Positions 35,876 through 44,715 of a stretch of DNA of 51,035 nucleotides are shown in pieces. Position numbers and translations under genes: made by a program. The stretch lies in NCBI GenBank assembly GCA_017483765.1, contig JAFUVE010000045.1, positions 1 to 51,035 on the forward strand, read 5' to 3'. The notes beneath the pieces are model-generated. The model was not told where the DNA came from. It ran no database searches and saw nothing but the letters and a program-made list of their open reading frames with translations. Numbering within the stretch: position 1 is the stretch's first letter; every line of letters begins with the position of its first letter. This stretch comes from Bacteroidaceae bacterium. Lineage in GTDB: Bacteria > Bacteroidota > Bacteroidia > Bacteroidales > Bacteroidaceae.

Positions 35876-36962
35876 CTATCTGGCTTATCTCTATCAGCAT
35901 TAACTCTACGAGCAGACGGCGGTTCTGACTTTGTTTGTAATTCAGGTCGCAGTCTGTGCATTTGCGTAAGGCGCTGTAGAGGAATCGGGCATCACAACGC
36001 TGGGCTTGAGCTGCATATTGCTGACGGATTTCGTCTGATGTCTCAAGCAGTTGTACGGTCATTGCGTCTTTGCTTACTAATAAATTGCGCAAGTGGGTGT
36101 TCAAGCCCCCGATGAAGTAGCTGCCGTCAAATCCTTTGCTCAATATCTCGTTGTAGGTGAGCATCAACTCGGGTATGTTTCCGCTTAGGAAGCAGTCCAC
36201 GATTTTGAAATAATAGGCGGCGTCAAGGACGTTCAGGTCGGCTATCGTCTGTTGGTAGGTGATATTCCCCTGACAGAAGGCTGCCACCTGGTCGAATATC
36301 GACAACGCGTCGCGCATGCCGCCATCGGCTTTCTGGGCTATCACGTTCAGGGCGGCAGGCTCGTAGCTGATTCCTTCCTGCTGTGCCACGTTCTCCAAAT
36401 GGCCGATGATGTCCTGAACCGTCATGCGGTTGAAGTCGTATATCTGGCAACGCGACAAAATCGTAGGGAGCAACTTGTGTTTCTCGGTGGTGGCTAATAT
36501 GAAGATGGCATGTGCGGGAGGTTCTTCCAATGTCTTCAGGAAGGCATTGAAGGCTGCTTGTGACAACATATGAACCTCGTCGATGATATACACTTTGTAT
36601 TTTCCTAACTGAGGGGGTATGTTCACCTGCTCACACAAGTTGCGGATGGCGTCAACGCCGTTGTTTGACGCGGCGTCTAACTCGTGGATGTTGAGCGACC
36701 TTTGTTCGTTGAAGGCCTGGCAAGACTCGCACTGCTCACAGGCATCTCCGTTGGGCAGAGGAGTCAGACAGTTGATGGTCTTGGCGAAGATGCGGGCACA
36801 AGTGGTCTTACCTACACCGCGAGGACCACAGAACAAATAGGCATGGGCCAGCTTGCCACTGCTGATGGAGTTTTTCAGGGTCTGTGTCAGCGACGATTGT
36901 CCTACCACAGAACTGAAGGTCACCGGACGGTATTTTCGTGCGGATACAATATAGTTTTCCAT
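35847..36962 (-). CDS. dnaX: dnaX 5' part: DNA polymerase III gamma/tau clamp-loader domains I-III
   Basis: The frame encodes 371 residues: YIVSARKYRPVTFSSVVGQ at the start, Walker A FCGPRGVGKTTCARIF near 47, the zinc module with CLTP, CEQC and C between 65 and 82, Walker B VYIIDEVHMLS near 125, and sensor/arginine-finger LPTILSRCQIYDF near 165. The collar domain follows to about 365. The chain stops right after the collar, close to where E. coli gamma's essential domains end, so frame 0 alone would give a working gamma-like ATPase. The C-terminal tau part is in another frame (35111-35875). Confidence 0.92.
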   Translation of the reverse strand: MENYIVSARKYRPVTFSSVVGQSSLTQTLKNSISSGKLAHAYLFCGPRGVGKTTCARIFAKTINCLTPLPNGDACEQCESCQAFNEQRSLNIHELDAASNNGVDAIRNLCEQVNIPPQLGKYKVYIIDEVHMLSQAAFNAFLKTLEEPPAHAIFILATTEKHKLLPTILSRCQIYDFNRMTVQDIIGHLENVAQQEGISYEPAALNVIAQKADGGMRDALSIFDQVAAFCQGNITYQQTIADLNVLDAAYYFKIVDCFLSGNIPELMLTYNEILSKGFDGSYFIGGLNTHLRNLLVSKDAMTVQLLETSDEIRQQYAAQAQRCDARFLYSALRKCTDCDLNYKQSQNRRLLVELMLIEISQIAQGAPISPT

Positions 36963-36992
36963 TTATCTTTCTCTCGTTTTCGGAATTTTTAT

Positions 36993-37023
36993 CAAATTTA
37001 CGGCTTTTTTCTGAATTGTGCAA
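36993..37023 (-). promoter_or_regulatory. dnaX promoter
   Basis: On the minus strand TTG (37023-37021) is followed after 20 bp by TAAATTTG (37000-36993), 30 bp before the start codon. Confidence 0.6.
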
Positions 37024-37082
37024 TTTTTTTAGCACATACTTTTCTGTTTGTTTTATTCAGTGCTTGCCATGTATGGGGAAAC

Positions 37083-37117
37083 TACACTATTCACTTTTCA
37101 CTATTCACTATTCACTT
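37083..37117 (+). repeat. TTCACT(T/A) heptamer array 1
   Basis: After ACACTA come four units TTCACTT, TTCACTA, TTCACTA and TTCACTT. The array runs into the 3' end of the M64 peptidase gene, and its last unit supplies that gene's TGA on the minus strand. Confidence 0.75.
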
Positions 37118-38425
37118 ACTCGTATAGAATTCCGTCACTTCTTTCAAAGCACGGGTGCAGACGGGACAGAAGTCTTCCACTTCCAGAACTTTCATCCGGC
37201 ATTCCTGGCATGGACGGTAAACGCCTTTCGACTGATAGCCGCCACCTTCGTATACTCCTATTTTCTGTGTATAAGCTTTGGGCAGGTTCTTGTCCAGCAG
37301 CTCTCTGTAGCTGAGTGGAGTGAAAGGGGTAGGGATGGCGGTGCCTGAAGGGAGCATGTCCTTCCATTTACTTTTGAAGTCCACCATGGTCGTGATATTT
37401 GGCTCCCAGGGTTCTGTGTCCGATGGATATTTCGTCTCGAACTGGTCGTCATAGTAATATTCGTCGGCAAGGCCGCCATAGCCATGACCGAACTCGTGGA
37501 CAAGCAGCGGCTTGAAAGTGGGGTGGTCGGCGGGAAACACGTTGATCTGGTTGTATATGCCGCCACCGCCATACAGGTCGGTGTTCACCAGGATGATGAT
37601 CTGGTCGAAGGGGATGCCGTCAAGTATGTCGTATACGTTCCACATCTTGCTCGTCATCAGGTAGCGGTCTGTGTAGAATGTGTCATAATGGCTGCCGCAT
37701 GGCAGGTCTTTCCATTCTTGCCGGCGTGGTATGGTAGGGCCGCTCTCTCGGCTCGGGCAGTCGACGGCAAGCACGTTGAAGTGTGATTTCATACCGCTGA
37801 ATGGCTCATGGCTGAACAGGGCGTCTACCGTGCGCTGACAGTCTTTGAGAAATTTTTCCTTCTCTGATGAGGTGTAGCCTTCAGGGATAATGGCGATGTC
37901 AACGCAGGAATTGCTCTCACCGCTTTTCAGCACATAGCTGTAGTCATACCTGTTTTTCTCTACCTTGCGGATGAGAATGTCTGACGGGTCTACCACATGG
38001 CATAGTTCCGAGGTCACGCGGGCATGGGTGTCGCGAAGTGTGATTGTCACTTCTATCGGGCGCTTGGGATAGGGGATGACGTAGCTGTTCTCAAAGGATT
38101 TTGACAATTTTGTGGCCTCTTCTTCGGTCTGCCATTCCTGGAACAAGGTGGAGAAACTCGTGCAGTATATCACAGCCTTGGTCAGCGTGTCGCGAACCGT
38201 CAGCTGACCGTTCCCGTTCAATATCTGCTCCGACAATCGGCTTTTGCGGCCGTGCCACCCTGGCGTTTGACGGGCCTCATGAAAAAAGATGTACTGGCTG
38301 CGGTTGTTCCCGCCAAAGATGTAGTCAAGCCGAAGGGTGTTGTCTGTGAAATAATCTTCAAATTCCTGTGCGTTTGTTTGTGCTGCTATAGATATTACTG
38401 CAATCAATAATAATATGTATCTCAT
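37112..38425 (-). CDS. secreted M64 family zinc metallopeptidase
   Basis: The ATG at 38425 is preferred over an in-frame TTG at 38440, because MRYILLLIAVISIAAQTNAQ then forms the signal peptide; the protein has 437 residues. The N-terminal half is the beta-rich M64 pro or N domain. The catalytic half has IAIIPEGYTSSEKEKF, SRESGPTIP and the zinc motif HEFGHGYGGLADEYYY near 305. A C-terminal CQEC...CPVC pair may bind a structural zinc, as in other Bacteroidota M64 proteins. The family includes an IgA-cleaving protease, but IgA activity here is not shown. Its stop codon lies in heptamer array 1. Confidence 0.88.
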   Translation of the reverse strand: MRYILLLIAVISIAAQTNAQEFEDYFTDNTLRLDYIFGGNNRSQYIFFHEARQTPGWHGRKSRLSEQILNGNGQLTVRDTLTKAVIYCTSFSTLFQEWQTEEEATKLSKSFENSYVIPYPKRPIEVTITLRDTHARVTSELCHVVDPSDILIRKVEKNRYDYSYVLKSGESNSCVDIAIIPEGYTSSEKEKFLKDCQRTVDALFSHEPFSGMKSHFNVLAVDCPSRESGPTIPRRQEWKDLPCGSHYDTFYTDRYLMTSKMWNVYDILDGIPFDQIIILVNTDLYGGGGIYNQINVFPADHPTFKPLLVHEFGHGYGGLADEYYYDDQFETKYPSDTEPWEPNITTMVDFKSKWKDMLPSGTAIPTPFTPLSYRELLDKNLPKAYTQKIGVYEGGGYQSKGVYRPCQECRMKVLEVEDFCPVCTRALKEVTEFYTSK

Positions 38426-38504
38426 AATTCCTGTTTTCAAATAATTGCTTTTTATTAAAATTAAAAAGATTTATGGATGCAATCTGTTAACCTCTATTAG
38501 AATA

Positions 38505-38547
38505 AGTAAATACACTTTTCACTTTTCATTTTTCACTCTTCACTTAC
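38505..38547 (+). repeat. TTCACT(T/A) heptamer array 2
   Basis: GTAAATACACTT leads into degenerate heptamer units (TTCACTT, TTCATTT, TTCACTC, TTCACTT) and TACT. On the minus strand the last unit supplies the TGA of uvrA, so both array-linked minus genes end in AGT AAG TGA (Ser-Lys-stop). Confidence 0.75.
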
Positions 38548-41374
38548 TGAGCTTTTCCTTCAGAAAACGTCCTGTGTGCGACTCCGGAATTTTTGCGATC
38601 TCTTCTGGCGTTCCGCAAGCCACCACCTCGCCGCCGGCATTGCCGCCTTCCGGCCCCATGTCGATGATGTGGTCGGCACATTGGATCACTTCCATGTTAT
38701 GTTCGATTATCAGGACGGTGTGACCCCGCTTAATCAATGCGTCGAATGCGCTAAGCAGGCGTTTGATGTCATGGGCATGAAGACCGGTCGTGGGCTCGTC
38801 GAATATAAATAAGGTGGGCTGCACTTTCTCAAGACTCAGGTAATAGGCGAGTTTCACACGCTGGTTCTCACCGCCCGACAGGGTGCTCGAACTCTGCCCT
38901 AACTTCAAATAGCCCAGGCCTACATCCTGAAGCGGCTTCAACTTCGTCAATATCTTTTTCTGCTTTCGCTCGCCGAAAAATTCTATTGCCTGGTTGATGG
39001 TCATATTCAGTATGTCGTTGATGTTCTGCCCGTCATAACGTACTTCGAGAATGTCGCGCTTGAAGCGTTGGCCATGACATGACTCGCATTCCATCACCAA
39101 GTCGTTCATGAACTGCATCTCCACAGTCACCGTGCCTTCACCTTTGCATTCCTCACAACGGCCGCCACTTGTGTTGAACGAGAAGAATGCCGGGGTGTAG
39201 TTCATCTGGAGAGATAGCTGCTGCTGCGACATCAATTGACGGATTTCGTCGTATGCGCCGATGTAGGTCACGGGGTTGCTGCGGCTGGAGGTGCCTATCG
39301 AATTTTGATCCACGAATATCACGCGCTTGATCATGTCCAGGTCGCCTTCCAGCGATGTATGCTGGCCGGGACGGTCGCTCGGCTCGTCAAAATGGCGTTT
39401 CAGTGAGTTGTACAGTATGCTGTTCACCAAGGTCGACTTGCCGCTACCGCTCACGCCGGTTACTACGGTCATCACGTTCAGGGGAAATTCCACATCGATT
39501 CCTTTCAGGTTGTTCTCCCGGGCGCCACGGACTATGATGCGGTTGTTCCATGCCCTACGGGTGGAGGGGGGGAGGATGATGTCTTTTCCCAGCAGATACT
39601 GAAGCGTGTGGGAGCGGTCTATGGCATCGCTCTTGCTAATCTCTGAGTAGTTGCCTTGCCATACCACTTCGCCTCCAAGTCTTCCTGCGTCAGGACCCAT
39701 GTCTATGATATAGTCGGCGGATTTCATGATGTCCTCATCGTGTTCCACCACGATCACGGTGTTGCCCAGTGATTTCAGCTCTTGCAACACATGAATCAGA
39801 CGTTTCGTGTCGCGGGGATGAAGGCCGATACTGGGCTCGTCAAGGATGTATAGCGATCCCACAAGGCTGCTGCCCAGGCTTGATGCGAGGTTCACGCGTT
39901 GGCTCTCTCCGCCTGACAAGGTGTTTCGGGCACGGCTCAACGTCAGATATCCCAGACCGACTTCCTCCAGAAACCTCAACCGGTTACCTATCTCGGTCAG
40001 CAGTCGCTTGCCGATGGAAGCGTCCGTCTCCGACAGTTCCAATGACTGGAAAAACAGGCGTAAGTCGCTGATGGACATATTAATCACCTCACTGATGCTC
40101 TTGCCGCCAATCTTCACGTAGTTGGCGTGTGCTTTCAAGCGGCTCCCATGGCAAACCGGGCAGGTGGTCTTCCCGCGGTAGCGGGCCAGCATTACGCGGT
40201 ATTGAATCTTGTATTGGTTCTTCCTCAGCATCTCAAAGAAATTATCGATGCACACGTTGTACTCGCCTAAGCTGGGATCGCCGTGCCACAACTGGTCTTT
40301 CTGATCCTGGGTCAGGGAGTAGTAAGGGGCGAATATCGGAAAACCCTGAGAGGAATAACGCTGGATAAAGGCATTTTTCCATTCTCCCATCTTCTCGCCG
40401 CGCCAGCAGACAACAGCGCCGTCGTGAAGACTCAGCTCTGTGTCCGGAATCACCAGACCTTCGTCTATGCCGATCACACGGCCGAAACCTCCGCATTCGG
40501 GGCACGCGCCTATAGGAGAATTGAATGAGAACATCTGCTCGCTGGGCTCTTCGAAGGTGATGCCGTCGCACTCAAAATTGGTAGAGAACGTATCAAGGCT
40601 CTCTTCTTCGCTTATGCCAGGTGTGGGAAGAAAATGCAGCATGCAGATGCCTTGACCTTCATACATGGCGGTACGCACGGAGTCAGACAGACGGTCTATG
40701 CTCGACTTGTCTCGGCCGCTTACCATACGGTCAATAAGCAGGTGTATGGAGTCGGACCTGATCTCTGAATCTGAGTCGGACAGGATCGACAGCAAGTCGC
40801 TGATGTTCTTCACAGACCCGTTGACCACTGCCCTTGCATATCCTTCTTTTATATATATGTCCAATTGTTGCGACAAGGTGCGCCCTTCATGTACCACTAT
40901 CGGAGACTCGATCATCAGACGAACACCTTCGGGCTTTCCGGTCACGCATTTTATGATGTCGTCTATCGTATGCTTCTTCACTTCCTTTCCGCTTATCGGA
41001 GAATAGGTGTGGCCGATGCGGGCATAGAGCATACGAAGGTAATCGTATATCTCGGTCGATGTGCCTACTGTTGAACGAGGATTGCGGCTGATCACTTTCT
41101 GCTCTATGGCGATGGCGGGTGGGATACCCTCGATGAAGTCACATTCGGGCTTGTTCATCCGCCCCAGAAACTGACGTGCATAGGTGTTCAGACTCTCGAC
41201 ATAGCGGCGCTGACCCTCGGCGTAAAGCGTGTCGAAGGCGAGCGACGACTTTCCGCTGCCGCTCACTCCGGTCACAACGATCAGTTTGTTGTGGGGGATG
41301 TCAAGGCTGATGTTCTTCAGGTTGTTCACGCGGACTCCGTGCAGACGGATGACTCCTAATTTCTCTGTTTCCAT
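38540..41374 (-). CDS. uvrA: excinuclease ABC subunit A
   Basis: This 944-residue protein is the damage-sensing subunit of nucleotide excision repair, a twin ABC ATPase that loads UvrB at lesions. It has Walker A VVTGVSGSGKSSLAFDTLYA near 32 and again VVTGVSGSGKSTLVNSIL near 640, signature motifs LSGGESQRV near 490 and LSGGENQRV near 830, and zinc-binding cysteines ACPECGGFGR, TCPVCHGSR, CEECKGEG and CESCHGQR. Two Walker B regions read YILDEPSIGLHP and FIFDEPTTGLHA. Length is normal. Its TAACTTTG box is at 41489-41496 and its stop lies in heptamer array 2. Confidence 0.97.
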   Translation of the reverse strand: METEKLGVIRLHGVRVNNLKNISLDIPHNKLIVVTGVSGSGKSSLAFDTLYAEGQRRYVESLNTYARQFLGRMNKPECDFIEGIPPAIAIEQKVISRNPRSTVGTSTEIYDYLRMLYARIGHTYSPISGKEVKKHTIDDIIKCVTGKPEGVRLMIESPIVVHEGRTLSQQLDIYIKEGYARAVVNGSVKNISDLLSILSDSDSEIRSDSIHLLIDRMVSGRDKSSIDRLSDSVRTAMYEGQGICMLHFLPTPGISEEESLDTFSTNFECDGITFEEPSEQMFSFNSPIGACPECGGFGRVIGIDEGLVIPDTELSLHDGAVVCWRGEKMGEWKNAFIQRYSSQGFPIFAPYYSLTQDQKDQLWHGDPSLGEYNVCIDNFFEMLRKNQYKIQYRVMLARYRGKTTCPVCHGSRLKAHANYVKIGGKSISEVINMSISDLRLFFQSLELSETDASIGKRLLTEIGNRLRFLEEVGLGYLTLSRARNTLSGGESQRVNLASSLGSSLVGSLYILDEPSIGLHPRDTKRLIHVLQELKSLGNTVIVVEHDEDIMKSADYIIDMGPDAGRLGGEVVWQGNYSEISKSDAIDRSHTLQYLLGKDIILPPSTRRAWNNRIIVRGARENNLKGIDVEFPLNVMTVVTGVSGSGKSTLVNSILYNSLKRHFDEPSDRPGQHTSLEGDLDMIKRVIFVDQNSIGTSSRSNPVTYIGAYDEIRQLMSQQQLSLQMNYTPAFFSFNTSGGRCEECKGEGTVTVEMQFMNDLVMECESCHGQRFKRDILEVRYDGQNINDILNMTINQAIEFFGERKQKKILTKLKPLQDVGLGYLKLGQSSSTLSGGENQRVKLAYYLSLEKVQPTLFIFDEPTTGLHAHDIKRLLSAFDALIKRGHTVLIIEHNMEVIQCADHIIDMGPEGGNAGGEVVACGTPEEIAKIPESHTGRFLKEKLSK

Positions 41375-41488
41375 CTATTTGCGACCTTTTTTATTAACTG
41401 GGGTAAAAATCTATCGACTTTTTTTCTTCTTGTCTTCTCTTCTACCCATTATTATGAGTAAATATTCGCTTTTCCTTTTTCTATATGC

Positions 41489-41496
41489 AAAGTTAA
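41489..41496 (-). promoter_or_regulatory. -7 box of uvrA
   Basis: The minus strand reads TAACTTTG, 115 bp before the uvrA start. Confidence 0.55.
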
Positions 41497-41545
41497 CACA
41501 ATTTTTACGATTTTCTCTCCTTTTCAACTTTTTTTCAAGGTAAAG

Positions 41546-41579
41546 TAGGGAAAATCCTACCACCCTTTAGGGAAAATCC
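41546..41579 (+). promoter_or_regulatory. direct repeat TAGGGAAAATCC x2, 22 bp apart
   Basis: TAGGGAAAATCC occurs at 41546-41557 and, identically, at 41568-41579. The first copy is also part of a palindrome GTAGG-GAAAAT-CCTAC. The second ends 24 bp before the TAACTTTG box of the downstream gene, a normal place for an activator site. The regulator is unknown. Confidence 0.55.
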
Positions 41580-41603
41580 ATAATTTTTCAATTTTATTAG
41601 ATT

Positions 41604-41611
41604 TAACTTTG
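41604..41611 (+). promoter_or_regulatory. -7 box of the Trp/Gly-rich secreted protein gene
   Basis: TAACTTTG, a perfect TAnnTTTG, lies 77 bp before the chosen ATG. Confidence 0.6.
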
Positions 41612-41688
41612 CATTGGAAAATTCTGTAGAGCAATTTCCAGACCATAATAACTATGTAATTTCATAACTTTTTAAAATGATTATAGAC

Positions 41689-42945
41689 ATGAAAAGACTA
41701 TTTTTACTTTCACTCGCCGCCTTGCCGTTTATCAACATTTCGGCACAGGACGATGATTTGTATTTCACCCCGGACATGAACGGTGTGGTGGAGGAAGTAC
41801 AGGCCAACAAACCGTCCACAGGAAGAGTTGACGACTCTGTCTATGAAAACTCCAAGTACTCTGTCTACAACACGAATGCCAGAGACGAGGATGAATACAA
41901 CAGAAGATACAACTTCTCTGGTGGATATCAGACTGAGGGGGGCTCGGACTACAGTCTCGACTATGAAAGTAACGACACGGTGTTCAACACTGATACGATC
42001 TACGACGACACGGATGATTACGCTTACTCTCGTCGTATCCTCCGATTCCATTCTCCCAGAGTAGCGGTCGCTCTCAGCAGCCCGTACTATTGGGACCTCG
42101 TCTACGGATATGGGGTCTACGACTATCTTTCTGATGCTTACTCCGATCCTTTCTTCTATTCCTGGGGATGGGGATACGGATGGTCATGGGGACCTTGGAG
42201 CTGCTGGTATGGCGGACTCTGGGGATGGCATCACCCTTATCACTGGAGCTACTGGGGATGGGGACCTGGTTGGAGACACCACGGATACTGGGGTGGATAT
42301 GCTTGGAACCACGGACGTTATTCTGATAGAGGTGGAAGAGGCGGTTTCCGTAACCGTTTCGATCACGGCAAGTCAATCAGAACCAGCCACCTGGCTAACG
42401 GAGGAAATTCCAGCTTGTCAAGAGGCACCTTCGGCGGACGGTCCAATGGTATCGCGTCCAGAAGCGTGTCGAGCACTCGCTCACTCAGAGGTGGCGACGG
42501 GGTAGGACTCAGAGCCAACAACAACAGGTCTTCAAGAACGACTGTTTCCCGTGGAAATGTTTCACGCGGCTCATATGCTGACTACTCACGTTCAAGAAGC
42601 GTCACCACACCCGACAGCAGAATTACCAACCGCTCTGTTGGACGGTCTACGACGCAGAACCGCACATCATACAACCGTCCGAGCAGCTCGCGTTCCACTT
42701 ACACACCTTCACGCTCCAGCTACGAGAGCGGACGGTCTGTCTACACTCCTTCAAGAAGCTCTTCTAACAACAGCTACTCTCGTCCCAGCAGGTCTTACAG
42801 TGCACCGTCACGCTCTTCAAGCTCCGGTAGTTTCGGAGGAGGCAGAAGCAGCTTCGGTGGCGGAAGAAGCGGTGGATTCGGAGGTGGCGGCGGTAGCCGC
42901 GGAGGCGGATTCGGTGGCGGCGGTGGCCGTGGAGGACGCAGATAA
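41689..42945 (+). CDS. secreted low-complexity protein, Trp/Gly/Tyr-rich then Arg/Ser/Gly-rich
   Basis: The ATG at 41689 is preferred to 41677, because MKRLFLLSLAALPFINISAQ is then the signal peptide; 418 residues follow. Residues 20-120 are acidic and Tyr-rich (DEDEYNRRYNFSGGY). About 135-210 is strikingly rich in Trp, Gly, His and Tyr (WGWGYGWSWGPWSCWYGG). About 210-390 is Arg/Ser/Thr-rich with repeated SRSS/YTPSRSS units. The tail is Gly-rich and ends GGGGRGGRR. No domain is recognised. Similar proteins in Bacteroidota carry vague names such as vitellogenin-like. The composition suggests a surface or matrix protein, but this is inference. Confidence 0.75.
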   Translation: MKRLFLLSLAALPFINISAQDDDLYFTPDMNGVVEEVQANKPSTGRVDDSVYENSKYSVYNTNARDEDEYNRRYNFSGGYQTEGGSDYSLDYESNDTVFNTDTIYDDTDDYAYSRRILRFHSPRVAVALSSPYYWDLVYGYGVYDYLSDAYSDPFFYSWGWGYGWSWGPWSCWYGGLWGWHHPYHWSYWGWGPGWRHHGYWGGYAWNHGRYSDRGGRGGFRNRFDHGKSIRTSHLANGGNSSLSRGTFGGRSNGIASRSVSSTRSLRGGDGVGLRANNNRSSRTTVSRGNVSRGSYADYSRSRSVTTPDSRITNRSVGRSTTQNRTSYNRPSSSRSTYTPSRSSYESGRSVYTPSRSSSNNSYSRPSRSYSAPSRSSSSGSFGGGRSSFGGGRSGGFGGGGGSRGGGFGGGGGRGGRR

Positions 42946-43048
42946 GCGCCTCTGGCTTTAGCCCGACAAATTCTCTTTCTTGAATTTGTTATCTACCTTT
43001 TTCCAAAACTAATTTTTCTATTGGTCTAAACTTTTAAATTCTATAAAA

Positions 43049-44518
43049 ATGAAGAAAATTCTTATTACGGTGATTTCGCTTGCGACCTCTGCTGCCGCTT
43101 TTGCTCAGACGCAGTATGATGCTGCCGAATTTGCTACCAGCGACCTCAATGGTACGGCACGATATGTGGGACTTGGTGGTGCGCTCGACGCACTCGGAGG
43201 CGATGTGTCCGTTATGAGTAGTAACCCTGCAGGTACTGCCATTTACAAGAAGACCGACATGGCGGTAACCGGATCTCTACTTTTCACCAACGAGGATGGA
43301 CAGATGGGACATGACGCCACCCGCGCTTCTTTCGACCAGGCGGGTATCGTCTTCACCATGAACCAGGGCAACAGAAACAAGAAAGGCCTGCAGTTCATCA
43401 ATTTTGGTGTCAACTACCAAAAGAAGAAGAACCACTTCTCTAATGTCGACTTGGACGTACAGGGACTCAACGGAAATTACTCTCAGACGTTCCAGGCGGC
43501 TAGTCAGGCTAACTATGCCAATGACAACAATCAAAACAACTGGCCCATGTTCCCGGCATTGATGGGAGAGGCGGGCGCTCTCGGATATGATGAGACCAAG
43601 ACCGTGAACGCGTTCTCTGGGATGGGAGCCAATTCTGCCAACTATAGAAGATGTACCTATGGCTCTACAACACAGGGTGACTTCAACGTATCTTTCAATA
43701 TCGCTAACCAGCTTTTCCTCGGTGCGTCACTCGGTGTGTACGATATCAACTATAAGAGAGACTCCTACTACACAGAGTTGGGTGCTGACAATGTTGCTTA
43801 CGATATCAACAACTGGTATGACACCAACGGTGATGGTTTTGACGTGAAACTGGGTATGATCTGCCGGCCAATCGCTGATTCTCCTTTCCGTTTCGGTGTT
43901 TCAGTACACACGCCTACTTGGTACAGGCTTGAGGATGCTAACGGATCGACCGTGCGCACTGAAAAAACTGAAATCTGGGATGCGGCTGACGCTTATGAGT
44001 ATAATTACAGAACTCCGTGGAAGTTCGGATTCTCTCTCGGACACACTTTCGGAAATGTCGTGGCTCTGGGTGCACAGTATGAGATTTCTGACCTCAGCTC
44101 TTGCCATTATGGATCCCTCGATTGGGAAAACGATGAGTATTTCCGTGTGATGAACGACAAGATTGAGGACCAGCTCAAGACCCAGCACACACTCCGGGTG
44201 GGTCTTGAAATCAAGCCTATCACGAACTTCGCTGTTCGATTCGGATACAACTATGTTTCTTCTCCGATTAAGGAGGGGGCATGGAAAGACGGCTCACTCA
44301 ACGGATACAACTGTGAGACTGACTATACCAACTGGAAGGGTACCAACCGCTTTACATGTGGTCTCGGATATCGTTTCAATGGCGGATATGTCGATCTTGC
44401 TTACCAGTTCCAGGCACAGAAGGGTGACTTCTATGCTTTCGACGAAGAAGCTCTCAAGCCTACTGAGATAAAGAATAACAGAAGCCAGGTTATGGCTACA
44501 CTCGGATTCCGATTCTGA
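43049..44518 (+). CDS. outer membrane beta-barrel protein, OmpP1/FadL/TodX-like
   Basis: This 489-residue protein has a signal peptide (MKKILITVISLATSAAAFAQ), then ARYVGLGGALDALGGDVSVM and SSNPAGTAIYKKTDMAV. This Asn-Pro-Ala-Gly segment is characteristic of the Bacteroidota branch of OmpP1/FadL porins. The rest alternates short polar and aromatic strands and ends ATLGFRF, with a terminal Phe as in barrel proteins. FadL-type proteins admit hydrophobic molecules; the Bacteroidota branch is sometimes called hemin receptor without firm proof. A hairpin terminator follows. Confidence 0.82.
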   Translation: MKKILITVISLATSAAAFAQTQYDAAEFATSDLNGTARYVGLGGALDALGGDVSVMSSNPAGTAIYKKTDMAVTGSLLFTNEDGQMGHDATRASFDQAGIVFTMNQGNRNKKGLQFINFGVNYQKKKNHFSNVDLDVQGLNGNYSQTFQAASQANYANDNNQNNWPMFPALMGEAGALGYDETKTVNAFSGMGANSANYRRCTYGSTTQGDFNVSFNIANQLFLGASLGVYDINYKRDSYYTELGADNVAYDINNWYDTNGDGFDVKLGMICRPIADSPFRFGVSVHTPTWYRLEDANGSTVRTEKTEIWDAADAYEYNYRTPWKFGFSLGHTFGNVVALGAQYEISDLSSCHYGSLDWENDEYFRVMNDKIEDQLKTQHTLRVGLEIKPITNFAVRFGYNYVSSPIKEGAWKDGSLNGYNCETDYTNWKGTNRFTCGLGYRFNGGYVDLAYQFQAQKGDFYAFDEEALKPTEIKNNRSQVMATLGFRF

Positions 44519-44583
44519 TTTCGGAGTGTGTAGAGACCTGCTTCACTAAACCTTGACTTGAAACCGACTTTAACTATGAACGT

Positions 44584-44620
44584 GCAGAGGAGTATATTTT
44601 GCCCCTCTGCATTTTTTTTA
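44584..44620 (+). terminator. terminator of the OmpP1/FadL-like gene
   Basis: GCAGAGG and CCTCTGC form a 7-bp stem around a 13-nt loop, followed by ATTTTTTTT. Confidence 0.75.
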
Positions 44621-44635
44621 TTCAGTTTTTTGTCG

Positions 44636-44643
44636 TAATTTTG
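44636..44643 (+). promoter_or_regulatory. -7 box of the twin-ATPase gene
   Basis: TAATTTTG lies 72 bp before the chosen ATG at 44716. This supports initiation at 44716, since the earlier candidate start at 44659 would leave only 15 bases. Confidence 0.55.
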
Positions 44644-44715
44644 CAATGGATTTAATTATTGTTGCCTTGTCGTCTATGCCGCAACACTATTGCGTCCGTC
44701 TCAAATGATCAAATT

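Larger units (their letters stand above)
41375..41676. other. 302-bp divergent region between uvrA and the Trp/Gly-rich gene
   Basis: It holds the -7 boxes of both genes and two TAGGGAAAATCC copies. No coding frame is supported. Confidence 0.6.

Noticed and set aside
37083-37117. Heptamer array considered as CRISPR
   Set aside because: Seven-base units without spacers and no cas genes in the window.
44659-44715. Upstream start of the ModF-like gene (MLPCRLCRNTIASVS)
   Set aside because: It leaves only 15 bases after the -7 box and adds residues unlike the family; the ATG at 44716 begins right at the ABC domain.
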